DNA of 64,000 nucleotides. Source: Clostridium sp. SM-530-WT-3G (GTDB lineage Bacteria > Bacillota > Clostridia > Clostridiales > Clostridiaceae). The notes beneath the pieces were generated by a model. That model ran no database searches, was not told the DNA's origin, and saw only the letters and a list, made by a program, of their open reading frames with translations. Position numbers and translations under genes: made by a program. Numbering within the stretch: position 1 is the stretch's first letter; each line of letters starts with the position of its first letter. The stretch is taken from contig NZ_JABAGC010000009.1 of the NCBI RefSeq assembly GCF_012843905.1, forward strand, positions 1 through 64,000, written 5' to 3'. Positions 53,861 through 63,586 of this stretch are shown piece by piece.

Positions 53861-55070
53861 CATATTTTTTTAAAATTTCTATTATTATATTTGTACAGAT
53901 ATCCATACCTTCAGCAGTTATATGTTCAAATTCTCCATGATATGCAAATCCACCTGTTCCAAGGTTAGGACATGGTAATCCCATATAACTTAATGTTGCT
54001 CCATCTGTACCTCCTCTAATAGGTTCTATAACAGGAGTAACTCCTAAAGTAGCCATTGCAGCCGTAGCATTATCTATAAGATGGAAACAAGGCTTAATAT
54101 GTTCAACCATATTTTTATATTGTTCTTTAATAGTTACTTTAACTGTACCTTCTCCATACTTTTCATTTAATAGTTTTTCTGCAAGCTTCAATGTATCTTT
54201 CTTAGCTTCAATTTTAGCTGAATCATGATCTCTCAATATATATTCCATTGTAGCTTCATCAGTATTTCCGCTCATCTTTTCTAAATAATAGAACCCTTCA
54301 TATCCTTCTGTTGTTTCAGGTCTTTCACAAGCTGGAAGCATTCCATTTAATTCTATAGCAACATTTAATGCATTTACCATTGTGTTCTTAGCACTTCCTG
54401 GATGTACTGATATTCCATGTATTTCAACTTTAGCCATGGCAGCGTTAAAGTTTTCATAAGATATTTCTCCTTCAATACCACCATCTATTGTATATGCGAA
54501 ATCTGCTCCAAACTTTTCAACATCAAATAAATGTGCTCCAAGTCCAACTTCTTCATCTGGAGTAAAACCAATGCATATCTTTCCATGAGGAATATTTTCA
54601 TTTATTATTCTTTCACATGCTGTAAGTATTTCAGAAATTCCAGCCTTATCATCTGCACCAAGAAGTGTAGTTCCATCAGTTGTAATCAATGTTCTTCCCT
54701 TTAAGTTCTTTAAATGAGGGAATTTTTCTGGTGAAAGAATACTATTATTTCCTTTTAATAGAACGTCTCCTCCATCATAATTTTCAATTATTTGAGGTTT
54801 AACATTTTCACCACATGCTGCAGGTGCAGTATCTAAATGTGCGATTAATCCTATTGATGGTTTATCTTCATATCCCTTTGTAGCTGGAATATACCCATAT
54901 ACATAGCAGTGTTCATCACATCTAACACCTTCTATACCCATTTCCTTCATTTCTTCAACTAACATCTTAGCTAAATCAAATTGTCTCATTGTAGTTGGAT
55001 GAGTTTCTGAATATTCATCTGAAGTTGTATATACCTTTACATATTTTAATAAACGTTCGTATGCTCTCAT
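53853..55070 (-). CDS. pepT: Peptidase T (tripeptide aminopeptidase)
   Basis: This 405-residue M20B peptidase removes N-terminal residues from tripeptides in the cytoplasm. Metal ligands are visible in GLIAHLDTAPA (His near 78), TLLGADDKAGISE (Asp near 140), FTPDEEVGLGA (Glu pair near 175), DGGIEGE (Asp near 197) and the C-terminal YHGEFEH. Length is normal. AAAGGAG lies 9 bases before the ATG. The stop codon region has been tandemly duplicated. Monocistronic. Confidence 0.95.
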   Translation of the reverse strand: MRAYERLLKYVKVYTTSDEYSETHPTTMRQFDLAKMLVEEMKEMGIEGVRCDEHCYVYGYIPATKGYEDKPSIGLIAHLDTAPAACGENVKPQIIENYDGGDVLLKGNNSILSPEKFPHLKNLKGRTLITTDGTTLLGADDKAGISEILTACERIINENIPHGKICIGFTPDEEVGLGAHLFDVEKFGADFAYTIDGGIEGEISYENFNAAMAKVEIHGISVHPGSAKNTMVNALNVAIELNGMLPACERPETTEGYEGFYYLEKMSGNTDEATMEYILRDHDSAKIEAKKDTLKLAEKLLNEKYGEGTVKVTIKEQYKNMVEHIKPCFHLIDNATAAMATLGVTPVIEPIRGGTDGATLSYMGLPCPNLGTGGFAYHGEFEHITAEGMDICTNIIIEILKKYAL

Positions 55071-55294
55071 TGATTATATCTCCTTTTCTTGTCATACTAT
55101 AATTAATAATTTAATTTATACATATATAAATTAAATTATTCTATATAAGTAATATATATATTTTTTATATAGGCTGTCAAATTTTTTACTCTAATGTCAT
55201 GAATATAAAATGTTAATACTGCTAAAACGCATTAACTAATACTTTAAAACTGCTTTAATAAATCCTTATATTTATTAACTATTATTATTTTTCT

Positions 55295-56038
55295 TTAAAA
55301 TAGTAATAGTTTTTTATTTTTTTCATATACTAAAACATAGTTAATATTAAGTAATACAAAAAATGATATTAATGTATAAGCTGAATCAGAGCTTCTAGAT
55401 TTAGTTAAATGAAATGCTAAAATAAATCTAGTTTCTGAATCAATAGCTAACCAGAGATAGTACTTTTCGCCGTTAATGAAAACAACTGTTTCATCCGCAT
55501 GCCAATCATCATATTGGAGATTTAAATATTCTTTAAACTTATCAGCTTTTAATTTGAAGAAAGGTGCAAATTTATTAGTCCAGCTTGCTATAGTAACGTG
55601 AGAAACTTTAATACCTGAGTTTATCATTAGGAACTGAGAAATCGCTCTTGTTGATGAATTGTTGAGAAAGTATAAAGTTAGTGCAGTTAATATAACATGA
55701 AGTGGAAAGCGCATTCCTTTCATGGAAAGGGAACCGGTGACTAGTTTACTAGAAGCATCATCAATATTAGTGGTATGATATTTGACTACAATATGGTTAC
55801 ATTTTTTATTATTACACTTATAACGATTGTAATGTTTATAAGCATGATGTAAATATGTACCTTTGCCACACTTTGGACATTTAGGATAGTTCATTTTTGG
55901 TAATCCGTCACCATCGCCTAAGGCGAATTGGCGCTTGCAATGCCTACATTGATATTTTTGATTAGCCTGCTTATTCAATCCAAACTTATATAGTTTATCA
56001 GAATTACAGCGAGGGCATTTTATATTAGTTTTGCTCAT
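55295..56038 (-). pseudogene. Truncated IS6/IS240-like DDE transposase
   Basis: The 247-residue frame starts with zinc-ribbon pairs (CPRCNSDKLYKFG, CRHCKRQF, CPKCGKGTY) followed by an IS240-type catalytic core: WHADETVVFINGEKYYLWLAID with the first catalytic Asp. After DSAYTLI the sequence diverges into unrelated residues (SFFVLLNINYVLV) and stops, so the second Asp and the Glu are missing. The element lost its left end by deletion at about 55365. It is flanked by normal chromosomal genes and is certainly immobile on its own. Confidence 0.75.
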
Positions 56039-56136
56039 TGTTCTTCTCTCTTTTTTAAGGGGGGATTATTAAGTCTCGCAAACCTATTGTATTTCCTAAG
56101 GGCGAGAAGAGCAATGTTCATATAATTTAACAGATC
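55365..56136. mobile_element. Remnant of an IS6-like element (right end present, left end deleted)
   Basis: The right terminus, read inward on the minus strand, is TCTGTTAAATTATATG then TCTTCTCGCCC; the tip AACAGA lies at 56129-56134. It resembles the GGTTCTGTTGCAAA tips of IS6 elements and closely matches both ends of the MITE-like element at 7844-7960. No matching left end was found between 55140 and 55365. Confidence 0.6.
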
Positions 56137-56160
56137 TATAATAGTATATAGGAGGTATTT

Positions 56161-56412
56161 ATGGATATTATATATGTAAAATATAACGGACTTAAAAGAC
56201 AGACTGTAATAAAAAATAAATCAAATATAATCAAAGATAACACACTACTTTCTAATAATAATTCAAAAATTGTTGCTACACCTTCAAAAATAGTTGATAT
56301 ACAAGATTATAAAGATAATGAGTGCCAAACATTAGATGATGAAATATCAAATTACTTTTTTGAACAAATTCATAAGAATTATTTAAAGTATAGAAAATTA
56401 TCGCAATCATAA
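56161..56412 (+). CDS. Hypothetical small protein next to the IS remnant
   Basis: I do not recognise this 83-residue protein. It is hydrophilic and Lys/Asn-rich, with a helical C-terminal third (LDDEISNYFFEQIHKNYLKY). A strong AGGAGG lies 6 bases before the ATG, and a terminator follows, so it is probably expressed. Its promoter lies within or just beyond the IS end at about 56136. Confidence 0.55.
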   Translation: MDIIYVKYNGLKRQTVIKNKSNIIKDNTLLSNNNSKIVATPSKIVDIQDYKDNECQTLDDEISNYFFEQIHKNYLKYRKLSQS

Positions 56413-56442
56413 TTATAGACCTGCTATATACTGTTTTTATAT

Positions 56443-56480
56443 AATTTTAGCCAAGAGCATTAAACTCTTGGCTAAAATTT
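56443..56480. terminator. Bidirectional terminator between convergent genes
   Basis: AATTTTAGCCAAGAG and CTCTTGGCTAAAATT form a 15-bp perfect stem with a 7-base loop, serving the small gene and gltS. Confidence 0.88.
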
Positions 56481-56489
56481 CATAAATAG

Positions 56490-57686
56490 TTATTTCAATA
56501 AATTAATAAATAATGTTATGCACGCTGAATTTACAAAATCTATGAAAAGACATCCAACTAGCGGAACAACAAAATATGGTGTTTCTGCAAATCCATACTT
56601 TTCAGTAAGTGCATCCATATTAGCAACTGCATTAGGTGTTGCTCCCATTCCAAATCCACAATTAGCTGAAGCAAAAACTGCGGCATCGTAATTTTTTCCC
56701 ATAACTCTGAATGTTATAAAATATGCGAATAATCCCATTAAAAGAACTTGAGCAATAAGCATTACTATTAATGGTATAGCTAAATCTAGTAGTTCCCAAA
56801 GCTTTAACCCCATAAGTGCCATTGTTAAAAAGAATGCTAAACTTATACTTCCTATGGCTTCAATTTCTTTTTCTTCTATGGTAACTTTTAATGCATCACA
56901 TACATTTCTAATAATTGCTGCTGCAAGCATAGCCCCTATGTATGATGGAAATGTAAGACCAGTATCCTGTATAAGTCCTGAAATAACTGATCCTGCTCCC
57001 ATTGCTATAAATAAAAATGCACATCCATTCATAAGCCTGCTATGGCATAAAATAGCCACATCATCTTCATGGAAGTCACTTACTGGTATTTCATGATTAT
57101 TAGATTCCTTAGGAGTTTTTATCTTATACCTATCAATAAGATTTCTCGCAACATATCCTCCTACAAAGCTTCCCATTACTAATCCAAATGTTGCTGATGC
57201 AAATGCTACAGTAGTGGCACCTTTAACTCCTAGCTCTTCAAGCATAGGCCCAAATGATCCAGCTGTACCATGACCACCTACCATTGGTATTGAACCAGTA
57301 CATAATCCTAAAAGTGGACTCAAGTCAAATAATTTTGCTATTGATACTCCTACAACATTCTGCAGTACACATAATATAGCTGCAAGAGCTAAAAAGATGA
57401 ATACTTTTATTCCCCCATTTTTTAATACTTTTAAACTAGCTGTGTAACCAATACTTGTGAAAAAAGCAGTCATAAAAATATTTTGAAGTGTAGTATCCAA
57501 TGTAATTGTAGCAAAATTTGTAATCTTCATTATAAAAACAACAATTGCAAATACTAATCCACCAATTACAGGTGCTGGTATACAATATTTAGCCAGTATC
57601 TTTATCTTCTTTCTTAAATACATTCCAAAATAGAAAATAATACATACTAAAGCCATTGTTTCAAATATATTTAACTTTATATCCAT
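56490..57686 (-). CDS. gltS: Sodium/glutamate symporter
   Basis: This 398-residue membrane protein has about 10-12 helices and the GltS signatures: IPAPVIGGLVFAI near 35, GSIPMVGGHGTAGSFGP near 145 and ANCGFGMGATPNAVANM near 340, the two re-entrant glycine-rich loops that bind Na+ and glutamate. Length is typical. The ATG at 57686 was chosen over one 18 bases upstream because AAAGGAGG lies about 6 bases before it. Monocistronic. Confidence 0.93.
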   Translation of the reverse strand: MDIKLNIFETMALVCIIFYFGMYLRKKIKILAKYCIPAPVIGGLVFAIVVFIMKITNFATITLDTTLQNIFMTAFFTSIGYTASLKVLKNGGIKVFIFLALAAILCVLQNVVGVSIAKLFDLSPLLGLCTGSIPMVGGHGTAGSFGPMLEELGVKGATTVAFASATFGLVMGSFVGGYVARNLIDRYKIKTPKESNNHEIPVSDFHEDDVAILCHSRLMNGCAFLFIAMGAGSVISGLIQDTGLTFPSYIGAMLAAAIIRNVCDALKVTIEEKEIEAIGSISLAFFLTMALMGLKLWELLDLAIPLIVMLIAQVLLMGLFAYFITFRVMGKNYDAAVFASANCGFGMGATPNAVANMDALTEKYGFAETPYFVVPLVGCLFIDFVNSACITLFINLLK

Positions 57687-57884
57687 TACTATGCCTCCTT
57701 TCATAATTATTTTTTACAGTACCATTGTATAAAACAATTACATTTTCATTTGCATAATTTAGATATATTTATTATATCCACTATATTTTTTATATAATTA
57801 AATCTAATTAATATACCTACAAAAAAATAATACAATGTACTAAAATAATAATAAATAAAAAATCAAATAATGTCAAATAACATA

Positions 57885-57916
57885 AAAAAACCCTCTAATA
57901 ATTTAGAGGGTTTATA
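57885..57916 (-). terminator. Terminator of the CHAP hydrolase gene
   Basis: AAACCCTCTAA and TTAGAGGGTTT form an 11-bp stem with a 4-base loop, preceded on the plus strand by AAAA, 2 bases past the stop. Confidence 0.85.
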
Positions 57917-57918
57917 AA

Positions 57919-59256
57919 TTAATAATTAGGTTCATCAATATAGATATATCCATAAAGGTGATTAGTATTATATATTTCTCTATAATTAAATAGAGAACCA
58001 TGCCATGAAGATTCAGATATATATACTTTTCCATTTTCTATATTTTCTACTACAGCTACATGTCCACATCCACCTGAGTTAGGAAGTGATGATTTCCATA
58101 CAGGAACAGCACCAACCTTTGGAGTCGTTCCATATTTATATTTACCAGTTCTTTTATTAGCTTCCCACCATTCATATGCATTTCCTCTGAAATCAGCATC
58201 TGTAGGCTTTTGTCCAGTTAATTCCCATATTCTTCCCCATGCATACCATGTACAATTTCCAACAATAGGCTTTCCACTTGAATTTGTAAAAGGTGGTGAT
58301 AATTTCACCTTATAAAACAAGTTAGAATCACTATAATAATATTGATTATCTCTACTTGGTGCAGATGTTCTCGCTTGACCAAGTGGAACCTTTAAGTTTG
58401 ATGTAGAATTATTTGAATTTGATGAAAAATTATTTTTCTTTTCAAATGAAACCCACGAACTACTTATATAACCAATAGTGTTGTCCCATTCAACCTTATA
58501 GAATCCATTTGTTTCTTTACCGATAACTACTACTTCCATTCCTTTTGGTATTGATCCAATAATATTTGAGTTCATTGAAGGCTGATCTCTTAAATTTAGA
58601 GGACAGCTATCAGTTGCTATATATCCAGTTCTATTCTCTTCTTTGTCAAGGCTTGAACTATTTTCTATTGATTCAGTCTTAATAAGGGTTCCACTACTAT
58701 TAAACTCATGTGTTTTCCCATCAATAATTTTCTTACCTGTTACCATAGCTCCACTGTCTTCAAGATAATACTTTCCTCCATTATGCTCAATCCAGCCTGT
58801 TGCCATAGCTCCATTACTCTTCAAATAATACCAATTGCCATCATAGCTTTTCATCCAGCCTGTTGCCATAGTTCCATTACTATTGAAATAATACCATCTT
58901 CCATCATAATCTTTACACCAGCCTGTTACCATAGCTCCACTACCACTAAAGTAATACCAGTCTCCACTGTAATCTTTAAACCAGCCTATTGCCATAGCTC
59001 CACTATCAAGTAAATAATACCAGTTTCCATCATTGCCTTTAAGCCAGCCTGTTATCATTTCTCCATTGTCACTGAAATAATACCATTGTCCATCTATTTT
59101 TTTCCATCCAATAGACTTTTGTCCATTTTCTGTCCAAAACCATTTATTTTGGGAATTTTTATTCCACTCCGCATGTGCTTGAATCATATTAATATTAGTT
59201 ACTGCACCAGTTATTAAGCATGTTGCAATCATATTTTTAATAAATATTCTTTTCAC
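57919..59256 (-). CDS. Secreted CHAP-domain wall hydrolase with choline-binding-type repeats
   Basis: This 445-residue protein has a signal peptide (VKRIFIKNMIATCLITGAV, cleaved near AHA), about seven 20-residue wall-binding repeats (W-Y-Y-F-x-x-x-G-x-M-x-x-G-W) at about 35-180, a bacterial SH3 domain at about 210-275 and a CHAP domain with Cys near 335 (GNCTWYAWGR) and His near 400 (GCGHVAVVE). It is an amidase or endopeptidase of peptidoglycan. The GTG start at 59256 was chosen because GAGGAG lies 9 bases upstream; the ATG further upstream lacks a site and would bury the signal peptide. No holin or phage gene is nearby. Confidence 0.88.
   Translation of the reverse strand: MKRIFIKNMIATCLITGAVTNINMIQAHAEWNKNSQNKWFWTENGQKSIGWKKIDGQWYYFSDNGEMITGWLKGNDGNWYYLLDSGAMAIGWFKDYSGDWYYFSGSGAMVTGWCKDYDGRWYYFNSNGTMATGWMKSYDGNWYYLKSNGAMATGWIEHNGGKYYLEDSGAMVTGKKIIDGKTHEFNSSGTLIKTESIENSSSLDKEENRTGYIATDSCPLNLRDQPSMNSNIIGSIPKGMEVVVIGKETNGFYKVEWDNTIGYISSSWVSFEKKNNFSSNSNNSTSNLKVPLGQARTSAPSRDNQYYYSDSNLFYKVKLSPPFTNSSGKPIVGNCTWYAWGRIWELTGQKPTDADFRGNAYEWWEANKRTGKYKYGTTPKVGAVPVWKSSLPNSGGCGHVAVVENIENGKVYISESSWHGSLFNYREIYNTNHLYGYIYIDEPNY
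58740..59150 (-). repeat. About seven tandem 60-66-bp wall-binding repeats
   Basis: The units share CAGCCTGTTxCCATAGCTCCA and ATAATACCA (plus strand) and encode aromatic-glycine repeats. They are near-identical at the DNA level and so prone to copy-number change. Confidence 0.8.
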
Positions 59257-59410
59257 CTTAATTGTCTCCTCTATGTTGTCTATATCTATAGAAAATGCTA
59301 ATGCATTCACTTTTACATTTTTTGTATTTTACAATTCTATTTTCTTATCATTTTATCTTTTTTTACAATATAAAAGTTATTTTATCACAAAATCACATTT
59401 TTTTCTACAG

Positions 59411-59447
59411 AAAAAAATGGCAATAAACATCACTATATTGCCATTTT
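59411..59447 (-). terminator. Terminator of the pentapeptide-repeat gene
   Basis: AAAATGGCAATA pairs with TATTGCCATTTT around an irregular loop; T-rich on the minus strand, 5 bases past the stop. Confidence 0.75.
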
Positions 59448-59451
59448 AAAA

Positions 59452-60090
59452 TTACATTTGTTCAATTAACCTAATAACATAACTTAAAGTATAGAATTCT
59501 CTTTCTATCTCATACTTTATATAATGCATTCCTTCTATTAATTTTTCTTCCTCAAATTTTTCACTTAAGATCATCATAGTAATACTATTAATCTCTCCAT
59601 CTTTCGTATCAAATACTCGTGATTTCTTTATGTATTCATTTTCCATAGCAGACAATACTGCTTTTTCTAATTCTTCACTAATTTTAAGTTCAGGCATGCT
59701 TTCAAAAATTCTAATATTGTTATTATCCGTATCGAAATTTTTAGCTTTTTCAATATTACATCCTACAAAGATAGTATTCTTAAACTTTGCACCTTCAAAG
59801 TTTGCTCCATCTAAGTTTGCTCCTTCAAATATAGTGTCTTCAAATTTAGCTTCTCTCAATTTACATCCTTTAAGATTTGAACCTATAAATTCAGCACCTT
59901 TAAAACTACATCTAAAGAAATTACACTTTTTAAAATGAGCACCTCTTAAACTTGCAAAATCAAAATGTGAATTTGAAAAATTACAATTATAACACTTACT
60001 TCTTCTTAAATTTTTATATATAAAATTCTTATTTGTTTTTTCAGCATTATCATAGTGAAAATTTTCAGGTGCACTTCTATTAACAGCCAT
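59452..60090 (-). CDS. Pentapeptide-repeat protein
   Basis: This 212-residue protein has about 16 pentapeptide units (A/S/C-F/L-x-x-x, for example LRGAHFKKCNFFRCSF and GANLDGANFEGAKF) at about 35-118, which fold as a right-handed beta-helix, followed by a helical C-terminal domain of 90 residues. Some members mimic DNA and protect gyrase (Qnr/MfpA-like), but the interrupted, Cys-rich repeat here does not allow that claim. AAAGGAG lies 12 bases before the ATG. Function unknown. Confidence 0.85.
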   Translation of the reverse strand: MAVNRSAPENFHYDNAEKTNKNFIYKNLRRSKCYNCNFSNSHFDFASLRGAHFKKCNFFRCSFKGAEFIGSNLKGCKLREAKFEDTIFEGANLDGANFEGAKFKNTIFVGCNIEKAKNFDTDNNNIRIFESMPELKISEELEKAVLSAMENEYIKKSRVFDTKDGEINSITMMILSEKFEEEKLIEGMHYIKYEIEREFYTLSYVIRLIEQM

Positions 60091-60201
60091 TTTATTGTAT
60101 TCTCCTTTTTATTAAATATTCAATTTCATTAATTGTTTATTTAATAATATATTTCACCACATTAAAAGTCAATAATATAAAACCTTTTCAAATACATAAT
60201 T

Positions 60202-60238
60202 AAAAATAGCATTCATGACTATTGAACGCCGTTTTTTG
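60202..60238 (-). terminator. Possible terminator after the FAD oxidoreductase
   Basis: GCGTTCA and TGAATGC form an imperfect stem followed on the minus strand by TATTTTTA, just past the stop at 60241. Confidence 0.5.
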
Positions 60239-60240
60239 TA

Positions 60241-61452
60241 TTAAAATCTATCCACCTTAAATAATTTTAAATTTTCATCTTCTATTCCTTTATATAATTC
60301 ACTTAACATCATACCACCAAGTATTGCAAATAATATTCCATTTGCACCATACCCTAAATCAAACCAAAGCCTTGGATTTTTAGGATCCTTTCCTATGAAT
60401 CCCAAATTATCTTGGGTTGATGAAAAAGCACCACAATATTCATATTCGAATTCAATATCTGATATATTAGAAAACATTCTTCTTATATTATTTTCTATAA
60501 TTTCATACTTTTCCTTACTTAGTTTTTCATTTTCTATATTCACTAAAAACTCTACATCTTCTCCTCCACCGATAATTCTATTATCAAAAGTAGTTCTAAA
60601 ATAATTATAAGGATCCTTATTATCTCTTATTAAAACATTTTTATAATATCCTTCCAAACTATTCAAAGGCTTTGTTGCTACATTAAATGTAATAGTAGTG
60701 TTTCCAAATTTTCTATCACTAAAAAGCCCTGTATCATATCCTGTAGCTACAACTATTATTTTTCCATTAACCTTATACCCATACTTAGTCTGTACCTCAA
60801 CATTATTTTCTGTATAGTTTATTTTTACTACCTCTGTATTTTCATAAATTCTTAGTCCTAAACTTATTCCAGTTTCTATTAATTCATGAGTAAATTTATA
60901 TGGATCAAGTTCAGCACCACCATTTATTGCATACACTCCTGCTTTTAATTCAAAGCTGAAAGGATTATCTTTCTCTTCTATAAAACGTACATCAAATCCA
61001 TTTTCCTTTCTAATTTCATACTCCTGTTTTATTTCTTCTATCTCAACTTTTTTTCCAGTATAAAGAAGTGTATCTCTCTTTTTGTAATCACACTTATTTC
61101 CATACTCTTTGATAAATTCATCTATTTCATCTAAAGCTTTTACTCCAAGATTATACGATTGTATTATCTTTTCATATTGTGTATATTCCTCTAAACTTCT
61201 TGCAGTCTGATCAAGTTCTTATTGCAATAATGCAGTAGTAATGCTAGTACTTCCATATCCTACAATATTCTTTTCAAGCACTACACAATTAATATTATTT
61301 TTAGACATATAATATCCAAGAATACTTCCTGTTACTCCCCCTCCTACGATAATCACATCTGTATCTATATCTTCAGATAAATATTCATATTTATTTTTTA
61401 TCTTGTTTATTCGCACAAAAAAAGGTTCTCCTTTTACAAATTCTAAATTCAA
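60241..61452 (-). pseudogene. FAD-dependent oxidoreductase (DAO family) with in-frame stop
   Basis: Read through, this is 403 residues: the Rossmann start DVIIVGGGVTGSILGYYMS (about 33-50), GYGSTSITTALLQ, then TAA at 61219-61221, then ELDQTARSLEEY onward in the same frame to the C-terminal FAD loop GYGANGILFAILGGMM. Homologues have Tyr after ALLQ, so TAT or TAC to TAA is the simplest cause. The family (amino-acid or gamma-glutamylputrescine oxidase-like) oxidises amines; many have a Rieske C-terminus, which is absent. The start is probably the TTG at 61452, with only a weak ribosome site. Confidence 0.82.
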
Positions 61453-61606
61453 TTCTAAATCACTCTTTTCTATACATCATATAAATTCTATAAAAATATT
61501 TTAACTTAATATAGAAAAATTATTCTTTTAGAATACATTTACTGAATATTCTTATCATTTCATACCATTTTATCAACGTATTTTTTAATTGTTTATTCGT
61601 AAAATT

Positions 61607-61644
61607 AAAGCTACAAAAATATAAAATATATCTTTGTAGCTTTT
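61607..61644 (-). terminator. Terminator downstream of the 47-codon ORF
   Basis: AAAGCTACAAA pairs with TTTGTAGCTTTT; the minus strand ends CTTTAATTTT. It lies about 130 bases past the stop at 61773. Confidence 0.7.
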
Positions 61645-61772
61645 CCTACGTAATGCTAAAAATGAAGTTCGTTTGTCATGAATTCTAATTTAAAAGTATG
61701 AGATTTTGTGTTTAAGTATCATAGTGGCAATAATTAAGTTTTTCTAAATATCACTAAATGTATGTATTGTGT

Positions 61773-61916
61773 TTAGAGTTTATTAAAAGTTATATCTTTT
61801 CCTCGTGATACAATGTTTTCATTAATTTGATTGTTCTTTTCCATATACTCCTTTACTTTTGATTGTGAAAAGTCTCCTTTTTTCATTATTAACTTTTCTT
61901 TTTTACTTTTTCCCAC
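61773..61916 (-). CDS. Small basic protein (47 residues)
   Basis: A GTG at 61916 with AAGGAGG 10 bases upstream opens a 47-codon frame encoding a Lys-rich, soluble peptide (starts MGKSKKEKLIMKKGD, ends KDITFNKL). An alternative ATG lies at codon 11, preceded by no site. It resembles no family I know. A strong ribosome site and a downstream terminator make it more likely real than the usual chance ORF. The rest of 61453-61772 holds only the hairpin at 61607-61644. Confidence 0.5.
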   Translation of the reverse strand: MGKSKKEKLIMKKGDFSQSKVKEYMEKNNQINENIVSRGKDITFNKL

Positions 61917-62012
61917 GCTCTCTTCGCCTCCTTACAAACATAGTATGTCTCGTATGAAAATACTTATTCAAGGATGCAACATATAAATAGTAATTATTTT
62001 TTATTAGCCACA

Positions 62013-63332
62013 TTATTTCAATGATGCTTCAAACCAATTAATGAACTGCTTAGCAGTTCTTGGTGATTTTCCATTATACCATCTTACCCACTTAAGTGCT
62101 TCAGCATGTAAATATTCAGTATCTACTTTTATATTTCTAGATAAGGCTAATCCATCAACAATCTTCAAATATTCCTTCTGGTCTGGTGAATAAAATGAAA
62201 CTGTTATACCAAACCTGTCTGATAATGATAATTTTTCCTCTACAGAATCCATTTGATGAATTTCATCTCCTCTTTCACTAAATGTTTCTTTCACTAAATG
62301 TTTTCTATTAGTTGTTGCATATATTAGAATATTATTAGACTTGTTTTCTACTCCACCTTCAAGTATTGTTTTGAGAGCTGAATAACTTTCATCCCCATCT
62401 TCAAAAGCAAGATCATCAACAAAAATTATAAATTTCAATTTTTTATTTTTAAGCATTCTAATTATTTTAGTAAAATCTACAAGCTTGTCCTTATCCACTT
62501 CAATAAGCCTTAACCCTTTAGTATAATACTCATTTATAATCGCCTTTACAGTAGAAGATTTTCCTGTTCCCCTCTGTCCATATAACAACAAATTATTAGC
62601 AGGATACCCATTTAAAAATTGCTCAGTATTTTCTATAATAGTTTCTTTTTGACTTTCATACCCAACTAGTTCTTCAAGTTTCACCGGATCTGGTGATGTT
62701 ATCCCACGTAAATATCCTTCACCATCTTCATTTTCCCATACAAAAGCTCTATATTCACCAAAAATACCTGTTCCATATTGTCGATAAAATTCTATTATAT
62801 TATCTAATGACTCTCCCCAGCCATCGCAATTTAATATACTTAATTTTAATTTATCAATAGCTTTATATGTATCATATTCTTCAAATGAATTTACTTCAAA
62901 ATTAATTAATCCTTTTACAACTTCCTCTTCAAAATCCATAGCCTTACATTTATATATAATTGCTTCCTTAATATCCTCCGACTTTATATTAGTTATAAAT
63001 TCCAAAGCTTTAAGTTCAAATTTCACTTGATTTATTATATATTGGTTATTTAAATCATCCCTATCTATCATATTTGTAAATGCATTATTATCTAAAAATA
63101 TTTCATCAATAATATATTTTTTTAAAGATGTTCCATCTGATTTTTTTAATAATTCAAATGCAAAATCATTATAAATACTTATAGATTCACCAAGTATAAG
63201 TTTATCCTGACATAAATATTCAAGTAATACTTTATATTTTTTTAATACACTATCTTTTTTTAATCTTGTAAATACGCATAGAGAATTTATAAGAATACTT
63301 CCCTTATGAATTTTTTTAAAATCTGAATTCAT
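62013..63332 (-). CDS. DUF815 AAA-type ATPase
   Basis: This 439-residue protein has a helical N-terminal half (1-220) and an ATPase core with Walker A YGQRGTGKSST at about 250-258, Walker B FIIFVDDLAFE at about 300, sensor 1 ATTNR and the DUF815 signature DRFGITVSFYSPDQKEYL followed by GKSPRTAKQF. It is widespread in Firmicutes and of unknown role, thought to be a remodelling ATPase. The start at 63332 was chosen because GTGGGTG lies 7 bases upstream; an ATG two codons earlier is also possible. It is divergent from the NCS2 permease gene. Confidence 0.82.
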   Translation of the reverse strand: MNSDFKKIHKGSILINSLCVFTRLKKDSVLKKYKVLLEYLCQDKLILGESISIYNDFAFELLKKSDGTSLKKYIIDEIFLDNNAFTNMIDRDDLNNQYIINQVKFELKALEFITNIKSEDIKEAIIYKCKAMDFEEEVVKGLINFEVNSFEEYDTYKAIDKLKLSILNCDGWGESLDNIIEFYRQYGTGIFGEYRAFVWENEDGEGYLRGITSPDPVKLEELVGYESQKETIIENTEQFLNGYPANNLLLYGQRGTGKSSTVKAIINEYYTKGLRLIEVDKDKLVDFTKIIRMLKNKKLKFIIFVDDLAFEDGDESYSALKTILEGGVENKSNNILIYATTNRKHLVKETFSERGDEIHQMDSVEEKLSLSDRFGITVSFYSPDQKEYLKIVDGLALSRNIKVDTEYLHAEALKWVRWYNGKSPRTAKQFINWFEASLK

Positions 63333-63502
63333 TTTCATACACCCACTTTTTTAATATTTATTACATATTGCCCTTTTAATTATATCACTCTGCCAAATCT
63401 TTTCCAATTATTTTGCTATAATGATAAATAATCACCTATTTATTTTATATATGTCTAATATTATTCTAATAAATAATATAATAAGAAAACTGAAATACAA
63501 GG

Positions 63503-63531
63503 TTGTACATTTAAAATTTCAATGCTATAAT
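63503..63531 (+). promoter_or_regulatory. Sigma-A promoter of the NCS2 permease gene
   Basis: TTGTAC, a 17-base spacer and a perfect TATAAT. Transcription would start near 63538, giving a short leader of about 50 bases that begins with a GCGC-TTTT-GCGC stem and a purine-rich GGGTGGGAGAGGGAA stretch, unusually GC-rich for this genome. Confidence 0.8.
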
Positions 63532-63586
63532 ATGTTTGCGCTTTTGCGCGGGTGGGAGAGGGAACATTGAAAGTTAGGTCGAAAGG

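Noticed and set aside
57919-59256. Phage endolysin in a prophage remnant
   Set aside because: The protein has a signal peptide and there is no holin, portal, terminase or integrase near it; a host autolysin is more likely.
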